Shown piece by piece: positions 58,196-64,000 of a stretch of 64,000 nucleotides of DNA. The translations under genes were made by a program, and so were the position numbers. How positions within the stretch are numbered: the first letter of the stretch is position 1; each line of letters begins with the position of its first letter. Under the pieces are notes generated by a model. That model saw only the letters and a list, made by a program, of their open reading frames with translations, ran no database searches and was not told the DNA's origin. Source of the DNA: Pseudonocardia cypriaca (GTDB lineage Bacteria > Actinomycetota > Actinomycetes > Mycobacteriales > Pseudonocardiaceae); contig NZ_VFPH01000002.1 of NCBI RefSeq assembly GCF_006717045.1, positions 434,001-498,000 of the forward strand, read 5' to 3'.

Positions 58196-58351
58196 TCAGA
58201 ACCAGTGAGCTCGACCGCCTACAGCGCGCCCGGTGCGTCCGAGAACCAGGAGGACAACTCCCACGATGAGCAGAATCGCGCCGACGTAGTAGAGCAGGCT
58301 TATGCCGGCGACGTAGCCGATGATCAACAGAATAACACCGAGAATGATCAT
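58196..58351 (-). CDS. 51-residue hydrophobic protein, DUF6131-like
   Basis: ATG 58351, with AAAGGGG five bases upstream, opens a 52-codon frame (with stop). The product is almost entirely two membrane helices: MIILGVILLIIGYVAGI and YYVGAILLIVGVVLLVLG, then a short basic tail GRTGRAVGGRAHWF. This pattern is common to small actinobacterial membrane proteins of the DUF6131 type, whose function is unknown. Nothing else overlaps it on a better-supported strand. The plus-strand frame here is acidic and lacks a ribosome site. Confidence 0.75.
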   Translation of the reverse strand: MIILGVILLIIGYVAGISLLYYVGAILLIVGVVLLVLGRTGRAVGGRAHWF

Positions 58352-58753
58352 ATTGCCCCTTTCGAAGGAGGATCGGCCGCAGCGTATGACGCAGGGGTCT
58401 CACCGGCATGAAGCGAGACTTGATCGTTATAGCAAGATCGGGGGATCGAGCCGGCCTTTGTCGGATTTGGGCACGGAGGCACGGATCGAAGGGTCGAGCA
58501 GCTGCGGCACTGCTCGGCGTCGGTGCGTCCGCGGCTCCGCCCGCCCGAACGCCTGGGCGGGTTCGTCGGCGGTTTGTGACTCAGTGCAGAGCACCATCGC
58601 CGTACTCGACGGCAAGACGCTCGACGAGGCGCTACTGGTCCCCTCCTGCCTGTGGCTCCCCTGCTCGGTGCGCTTCGGCGGGGGTATCCCCTACACCGAG
58701 TCGGCGGGCTTGCCGTGATGTGGTCGCCGTCCCGTTCAGGAGACCGTCAACGC
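58352..58753. other. Non-coding stretch before lipase gene
   Basis: About 400 bp with no frame having both a ribosome site and recognisable product. It likely holds the divergent promoters of the 51-residue protein (58351) and the lipase (58754). A hairpin GCCCGCCC...GGGCGGGT near 58536-58563 is visible but could be chance. Confidence 0.35.
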
Positions 58754-59974
58754 ATGGAACCAATCCCCCTCGTGCGGTGTCTCATCGCTGGGTGTGTCGC
58801 GCTCGTTCTCGCAGGCTGCAGCTCCACAGTTGCCCCAGCGTCAGCGACGTCGACGCCATCAACGCCGTCGGCGTCAGTCCGAGGCGACGTCGTGTCGATC
58901 ACCCCGCTCGAACAGCTGGACGCGCCTGCCGTCGTCGCGCGCCTGGGCGAGTTCGGGATCGACGCGGGCCGGGTGGTGAGCGGTGTGCAGGCGTTCCGCG
59001 TCGTGTACCGCACGATCGCCCCCGACGGTGCCCCGACCACCGCAAGCTCGCTCGTCGCGGTGCCGCAGACAGCACCCGGCGGCAGGCTGCGGCTGGTGTC
59101 GTGGCAGCACGGCACGAGCGTCTACAAGGCCGGGGCGGCGTCCATGTCCGCCGAGAGCTCCGACCGCGCCGTCGCGTACTTCTTCGCCGCGGCGGGAGAC
59201 GTCGTCTCGGCACCGGACTACCTCGGCCTCGGGGTCGGGCCGGGTACCCACCCCTACGACCACCACGAGTCGGCCGTCACGGCGTCGGTCGATGCGTTGC
59301 GCGTCGCGCGTTCGGTGCCGGGAGTCGTCGACAAAGAGCTCGACCCGAAAGTGCTGATCACCGGCTTCTCGCAGGGCGGGCCGGTCACGATGGCGTTGGG
59401 CAAGGCGCTGCACGATGGCGCGGAACCAACGTTCCGAGTCGGGGCACTCGCGCCGATCGCCGGTCCCTACGACTTCAGCGGAACGGTCGCCGCGGCCAGG
59501 TCGGGAAAGATCGCGCACGCCACGGGATATCTCGCGTACCTGACCGTCGCGTGGAACCGGATCCACCACCTCTACGACGACCCCGCCGAAGCGTTCCGTC
59601 CGCCGTACGACCACTCGGTCGAGGCCCTTTTCGACGGAACGCACCCGTACGAGGAGATCGGTTCGACGCTCCCGACAACGCTGCCGGAGCTGTTCACCCC
59701 GACGTTCCTGGACCAGCTCCAACACCCGACGGGTGCGCTGCACGAGGCGTTGAGCGCAGCAGACGCGACCTGCGACTGGGCTTCGAATGTGCCGGTGCGG
59801 ATCTACCACGCTTCCGGCGACCTCGATGTCCCCGTCGCCAACGCCGAGTTCTGCCGACGGGCGCTCGCTGAACACGGCGCGGTGGCCGACGTGGTGCAGC
59901 TCGGCGAGATGGAGCACGGTGATTCCATGAGCGCGGCCCTGCCACTGGTGATGGACCAGTTCGCAGCCGGCTGA
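58754..59974 (+). CDS. Secreted lipoprotein lipase (alpha/beta hydrolase)
   Basis: This is a 406-residue secreted esterase or lipase. The N-terminus is a lipoprotein signal: MEPIPLVRCLIAGCVALVLA followed by GCSS, lipobox LAGC, so the mature protein is anchored by Cys. The fold is that of secretory (LIP) lipases: SWQHGTSVYKAG near the oxyanion region, the nucleophile elbow GFSQGGPVTM, the acid in YHASGDLDVPV and the His in EMEHGDSMSA. ATG 58754 has AGGAGA ten bases upstream. It is the only clear exported enzyme in the window. The substrate may be triacylglycerols or other esters. Confidence 0.92.
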   Translation: MEPIPLVRCLIAGCVALVLAGCSSTVAPASATSTPSTPSASVRGDVVSITPLEQLDAPAVVARLGEFGIDAGRVVSGVQAFRVVYRTIAPDGAPTTASSLVAVPQTAPGGRLRLVSWQHGTSVYKAGAASMSAESSDRAVAYFFAAAGDVVSAPDYLGLGVGPGTHPYDHHESAVTASVDALRVARSVPGVVDKELDPKVLITGFSQGGPVTMALGKALHDGAEPTFRVGALAPIAGPYDFSGTVAAARSGKIAHATGYLAYLTVAWNRIHHLYDDPAEAFRPPYDHSVEALFDGTHPYEEIGSTLPTTLPELFTPTFLDQLQHPTGALHEALSAADATCDWASNVPVRIYHASGDLDVPVANAEFCRRALAEHGAVADVVQLGEMEHGDSMSAALPLVMDQFAAG

Positions 59975-60104
59975 ACCGCACCCGCCGCGAGCAGCCCACA
60001 TCGAAGTACTCGGCGACAATCGCACCCCCGGGCGACAGCACCCGCGACGGACGGGCCGCCCGCCTGTGGTGACCCGCAGAAATGTTGGGTGCACCTCGTC
60101 CATC

Positions 60105-63100
60105 TCATGGATGACGGACCGAGTCGCCTTGCCTTCCGGGAGCCCTGAGCCCGGCGAGGATCGCCCGTGCCCGCCTCTGGTGCGGCGTCGCCGACTCCGT
60201 ACCGTCGCGCGCCTGCAGGGCGCGGCCGAGGGACTCCAGCGCCCGTGCCTCCCCGAGCAGGTACCCGATCTCGTGGTGCAGGTCGAGCGCGCGTTCGGCA
60301 TGGTCCACAGCCTGGAGGAGCTGCCCGCAGGCGGTGTGCGCGTCCGCCAGCGCCGAGAGCGCGTTGGCCTCCCACATGCGAAAGCCGCTGCCCCGGGCGC
60401 CCTCGAGCGCTGCCGTGCCGGCGGCGAGCGCCCCTTCCAGGTCACCGAGCCCGCCCGATGCGACCGCGAGCCCGGTGAGGGCCTCGACCTCGGCCCGCCG
60501 GAACCCGGTCCGTGCCGCGAGCTCCCTGGCCCGCTCGTGTCCGTCGACCGCGTCGCTGAACCTTCCCTCCAGGGCGTCGACCGTGGCCAGCGTGTTCAGG
60601 GCGTTCGCCTCGGTCCGGCGGTCGCCGGTCTCGCGGGCGGTCGCCAGCGACTGCTCCGCGTCGGTGCGCGCCGCCGCGCACCTCCCGGCGTCCCGGTGGA
60701 CCACGGCGGCGGAGTACAGGGCCGACGCCTCGTGGTAGCGCGTGCCGAGCTCGCGGTAGCGAGCGAGGACCTCCGCGTGCAGGCCGAGCGCCTCTGACCA
60801 GTGCCCGAGGGAGGCGTAGACCATCCCTGTGCAGTGCAGGGCCAGCGCCTTGCCGTACCGGTTCCCGGTCCGCTCCGCAAGATCGAGGGCGCACCGGTCG
60901 TGATGCAGCGCGTCGTCCCACCGGGCGAGGTCGTCGTAGACGATGCCGAGCCCGATGTGTGCGCTGGTCTCCCCGAACGGTTCCGCGACCTCCCGGTACG
61001 CGGCCACCGCACGGCTGAGGTTCGCCACCGCCTCGTGGAGGCGACCCAGCAGCCAGCCCGCGAGCCCGGACCACTTCATGATCTCCGCCTCGACGCGCCG
61101 GTCGCCGAGCCGCCGGCTGAGCGGGAGGGCGCGTGACGCGAGGTCGAGGGCCCGCTCGTACGCACCGAGGCAGAAGTGGGCGTCGGCGTGGCTGAGCAGC
61201 ATCACCATCCGGCCGCCCGGGTCGTGGGCGGCGTCCGCGGCTTGCAGGCCCAGGCGCGCGGTCTCCAGCCAGTCGCCCCCGTTCATCCGGAAGTAGAAGC
61301 AGGAGCGCAGCGCGTGGGCCAGGTGCCAGGCGAACGGGTGGGGACCGTGCTCCGCCGTGTGCCGGACGGTGGCAACCAGGTTCGTGCGCTCGGTGTCGAG
61401 CCACCCGACCGCATCGCCGCGGTCGCTCGGACACAGCGGTTCCACCTCTGGTTCTCGGGGTGCGTCGGGCAAGCTCGCCACTTCCGGGTAGAGCAGCCGG
61501 GCCGCCGCATCCGCGCTGTCCAGGTAGAAGGTGTGCAGGCGGCGCAGGGCGCCGTCGCGCTCCGCTTCGCTGTCCTCGCACCGGGCTCGGTCGGCCGCGT
61601 AGAGCCGCAGCAGGTCGTGCAGTTGTGCCCGTCCCGGCGTCGGTCGTTCCACGAGGTGTGCCGCGGTCAGCTCGCCGAGCAGCAGGGTGGCCTGCCCGAG
61701 CGGCACACCGCCGAGCGCCGCGGCCGCGCGCGGCTCGGTGTCCGGGCCGGGGGCGAGCCCCAGCAACCGGAACAGTCGCGCCGCGGCCGGCCGCAGCGCG
61801 CGGTAGGAGAGGTCGAAGGACGCGCGTACGTCCCCGTACTGGTCGTCGTCGAAGCCGAGCCGATCAAGCCGGTCACTGCCTGCCAGCTCGGCCACGTGGG
61901 CGGCGACCGGGCGTCCGCGATCCCCGCGCAGCTGCGCGGCTGCGATGCGCAGCGCCAGGGGGAGGTGCCCGCACAGGCGGACCAGCTGCGCCACGGCATC
62001 GGGCTCGGCGGCCGCGCGGTCCGGGCCGATCGTCCTGGCGAGGAGGGTTTCGGCGTCCTGGTCGGGCAGGACGTCGAGGATGATCCGGCTCGCACCGTGG
62101 GTGGCCGTGAGACCGCCCGTGTCCCAGCGGGTCGTGACGAGGACCGCGCAGGTGGGACTGCCCGGCAGGAGCGGTCGGACCTGTTCGGCGTTCCCGGCGT
62201 TGTCGAGCAGGATCAGCACGCGCTTCCCTGACACCAGCGACCGGTACGACGCGGCCTGCTCTTCCGGGTCGACGGGGATCTGGTCCTGGGGCACCCCGAG
62301 CCCGCGCAGGAAGCGGGCGAGCGCCTCGCCCGGCTCGACGGCCGCCGTCCGCGCGCTGCCGCGCAGGTCCACGTACAGCTGCCCGTCCGGCCACCGCTGC
62401 GCGGTCCGGTGCGCCCAGTGCAGTGCGAGCGCTGTCTTGCCCACTCCCCCGACGCCTTCGACCACCGCGACGGGCACAGCGCCGGTGGATTGCGGGGGTC
62501 GCAGCAGCAACGCGTCGAGCTCCGCGAGGGGGCCGGCCCGCCCGGTGAAGTGCGCCACGTCCGATGGCAGCTGCCGGGGGACCGGCGGTCCCGCGGTGGG
62601 GGCGGGCTGCCGGGCGATGACGGCGTCGCCGGACAGGACCCGCCGGTGGAGCTCCTGCAGCGCGGGGCCGGGCCGGACGCCCAGCTCATCGTCGAGAAGG
62701 CGGCGGACCTCCTGGTATGCCGCGAGCGCCTCGGCCTGTCGGCCGCAGCGGAACAGCGCGAGCACCAGTTGTTCCCGCAGCCGTTCGCGCAACGGGTGAG
62801 ACGCGATCGCCGCTCGCAGCTCCGGTACGAGCTCGGCGTCGGCCCCCAGCTCCATCCGGAGCGCGATGTACTGCTCGAACGCGGTGACCTGCTCCTCGTC
62901 GAGCACCGCGGCCTGTTGCGCGAGGCGACCGGGGAGCCCGTTGAGTGCCGGACCCCGCCAACGGGCCAGCGCCGATGCGAGCGCCGATGCGGCGTCGCCC
63001 GCGCGGCCGGCCGCCGCGGCCGCCCGGGCCGATGTGACCTGCTCCCGGAACAGGTCCAGGTCCAGCTCGCCGGGATGAACGACCAGCTGGTAACCGCCGG

Positions 63101-63362
63101 GACGGGTGAGGATGCGCGGGGTGTCGCTCGGCTCGACGTCCGCGAATGCCCGCCTCAACCTGCTGACGTAGGTGTGCAGCGCGGCCGCGACGGCGGAGGG
63201 TGGCTCGTCCTCCCACACGCTGGCGATGAGCCGGTCGTGCGAGACCGTCCGGTCGCCCTCGAGGGCGAGCGTCGCGAGGAGCATGACGGGCCGCCGCCCG
63301 CCGAGCCGGGCCTGCCCGCGCGGGCCGCGCACCTCGACCGGCCCGAGGATCCGGAACTCCAT
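60105..63362 (-). CDS. SARP/AfsR-type regulator with NB-ARC and TPR domains
   Basis: This is a 1085-residue AfsR-type activator. The N-terminal OmpR-like wHTH (1-95) begins MEFRILGPVEVRGPRG and has LIASVWEDEPPSAVAAALHT. The bacterial transcriptional activation domain (about 96-245) has GELDLDLFREQV and EALAAYQEVRRLLDDELGV. The NB-ARC ATPase has the P-loop GVGGVGKTALALHWAHR near residue 305 and DVLPDQDAETLLAR. The C-terminal 500 residues are TPRs of the ALGLHAEVLARYRELG type. SARPs activate secondary-metabolite clusters. ATG 63362 has GGAGG nearby (TAGGAGGTTGGAACG). The gene is alone, so its target lies outside or elsewhere in the window. Confidence 0.94.
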   Translation of the reverse strand: MEFRILGPVEVRGPRGQARLGGRRPVMLLATLALEGDRTVSHDRLIASVWEDEPPSAVAAALHTYVSRLRRAFADVEPSDTPRILTRPGGYQLVVHPGELDLDLFREQVTSARAAAAAGRAGDAASALASALARWRGPALNGLPGRLAQQAAVLDEEQVTAFEQYIALRMELGADAELVPELRAAIASHPLRERLREQLVLALFRCGRQAEALAAYQEVRRLLDDELGVRPGPALQELHRRVLSGDAVIARQPAPTAGPPVPRQLPSDVAHFTGRAGPLAELDALLLRPPQSTGAVPVAVVEGVGGVGKTALALHWAHRTAQRWPDGQLYVDLRGSARTAAVEPGEALARFLRGLGVPQDQIPVDPEEQAASYRSLVSGKRVLILLDNAGNAEQVRPLLPGSPTCAVLVTTRWDTGGLTATHGASRIILDVLPDQDAETLLARTIGPDRAAAEPDAVAQLVRLCGHLPLALRIAAAQLRGDRGRPVAAHVAELAGSDRLDRLGFDDDQYGDVRASFDLSYRALRPAAARLFRLLGLAPGPDTEPRAAAALGGVPLGQATLLLGELTAAHLVERPTPGRAQLHDLLRLYAADRARCEDSEAERDGALRRLHTFYLDSADAAARLLYPEVASLPDAPREPEVEPLCPSDRGDAVGWLDTERTNLVATVRHTAEHGPHPFAWHLAHALRSCFYFRMNGGDWLETARLGLQAADAAHDPGGRMVMLLSHADAHFCLGAYERALDLASRALPLSRRLGDRRVEAEIMKWSGLAGWLLGRLHEAVANLSRAVAAYREVAEPFGETSAHIGLGIVYDDLARWDDALHHDRCALDLAERTGNRYGKALALHCTGMVYASLGHWSEALGLHAEVLARYRELGTRYHEASALYSAAVVHRDAGRCAAARTDAEQSLATARETGDRRTEANALNTLATVDALEGRFSDAVDGHERARELAARTGFRRAEVEALTGLAVASGGLGDLEGALAAGTAALEGARGSGFRMWEANALSALADAHTACGQLLQAVDHAERALDLHHEIGYLLGEARALESLGRALQARDGTESATPHQRRARAILAGLRAPGRQGDSVRHP

Positions 63363-64000
63363 CGTTCCAACCTCCTACCCAGGACGGACCGAAACTGCGG
63401 GAGCCGGAACGGTCCTGACTGAGGAGACCGGCGGGCACGCCGGAACTCATCGGTCGGCACGCCCCTTGCACGACGAGCACGTCGTCGGCCATCCAGGGAG
63501 GCTTGTCGCCGTGGTCGGCGACACGCCGGACAGCCATGCGCCGACCGCTCGGCGAAGACGCTGCTGCCACATGCGTCTGTGCCCGCGTACGGCGGAGGGC
63601 CCGCCCGGCGCCCCGCGCACCGGTGATCGCCGTTCACGGTGGCGGCACAGCGAGGGGACCCGACCTGCCTCGCGACGCGGTGCAGGCCGTGCTGCAAGGC
63701 GGCGTACAGGCGATGTTCAGGGCGCACCGGCAGGCTGCTGCGACCGGATGCGACGAGGTGGCGACGAGGGATGCGAGCGGGCGGTCGATGGGGGCGGTGG
63801 CGATGACGCGGGCGGTGGTCGTCGACGGCGTCGGGGTCGCGTGGGCGGCCGTTGCGTTGCCGATGATCGGGACCGCTCCGCCACAACGGCGATCCGGCGA
63901 CCGGCGCAGCCCTGTCGTTGACACGGCCGGACGGCCGCGACCGGCCCGGTGCCAGCCGTGAGCGCAGAGGCGGATCTGGGCCGCGACGGGTCGGTGGGGC
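63363..64000. other. No supported gene to the right edge
   Basis: About 640 bp upstream of the SARP gene. Frames on both strands exist (e.g. plus 63503-63961 and minus 63634-63924) but lack ribosome sites and have biased Arg/Ala/Pro composition. I see no repeat, tRNA or recognisable partial gene at the edge. Confidence 0.4.

Noticed and set aside
58022..58411. 129-codon plus-strand ORF
   Set aside because: It is acidic and repetitive, has no ribosome site and is antisense to the better-supported 51-residue membrane protein.
63503..63961. 152-codon plus-strand ORF near the right edge
   Set aside because: No ribosome site, Arg/Ala-rich composition and no recognisable domain.

Overview
The window is very GC-rich, with GTG/ATG starts, strong GGAGG-type ribosome sites and many 4-nt stop/start overlaps. 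The families seen (MmyB-type regulator, LAL, MalT-like and SARP regulators, F420-type oxidoreductase, BKACE, SelO, TRIC) fit a high-GC actinobacterium, most likely of the Pseudonocardiales. The genus is an inference. No rRNA, tRNA, CRISPR array, insertion sequence or phage structural gene was recognised.

Layout. 1-9.3 kb: a partial DUF2235 hydrolase, an MmyB-like regulator divergent from an SDR, a LAL regulator, then a three-gene redox set (FAD monooxygenase, SDR lacking its catalytic Tyr, double carboxymuconolactone-decarboxylase protein). 9.5-19.1 kb: housekeeping and accessory genes, including a TPR protein, a coupled DUF2243/CtaG-like/MBL operon, selO, a TRIC channel, hemerythrin, and a quinone-oxidoreductase/MerR pair. 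19.6-33.4 kb: a catabolic island. A six-gene minus-strand operon (SDR, DHDPS-family aldolase, MFS importer, aryl-AMP ligase, amidohydrolase, TrmB regulator) is divergent from a PcaF-like thiolase. It faces a second operon of BKACE, PadR and a hydantoinase/carboxylase A-B pair, which has a perfect PadR-type operator at its promoter. 33.6-37.4 kb: a GlxA-type regulator, an oxidoreductase, a NIPSNAP protein, a 27-codon ORF, an LLM oxidoreductase and a decayed methyltransferase.

37.5-50.6 kb is the most unusual part. It encodes a complete sigma-54 factor (RpoN) and an enhancer-binding activator with an intact GAFTGA motif, although sigma-54 is generally regarded as absent from Actinobacteria. Two -24/-12 type promoters with exact GG-N10-GC spacing sit before rpoN and before a seven-gene operon. 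That operon encodes two paralogous acidic, glycine-zipper proteins, an HExxH protein, a 626-residue protein of unknown family, a divergent AONS-fold PLP enzyme, an amidohydrolase, and a bifunctional amidase/DD-carboxypeptidase. The two paralogues and the wall hydrolase share an 'E-F/L-E/D-R/Q-F-L-G' segment. A coupled pair of unknown genes lies beyond the activator. I read this as a self-contained sigma-54 regulon for an undescribed, possibly cell-wall or membrane directed, function.

50.6-64 kb: a MalT-like LuxR regulator, two small proteins flanking a palindromic divergent promoter, a CPBP protease, a DUF1772-like protein, a second FAD monooxygenase, an MFS exporter with a MarR-like operator, a 51-residue membrane protein, a lipoprotein lipase and a large SARP/NB-ARC/TPR regulator.
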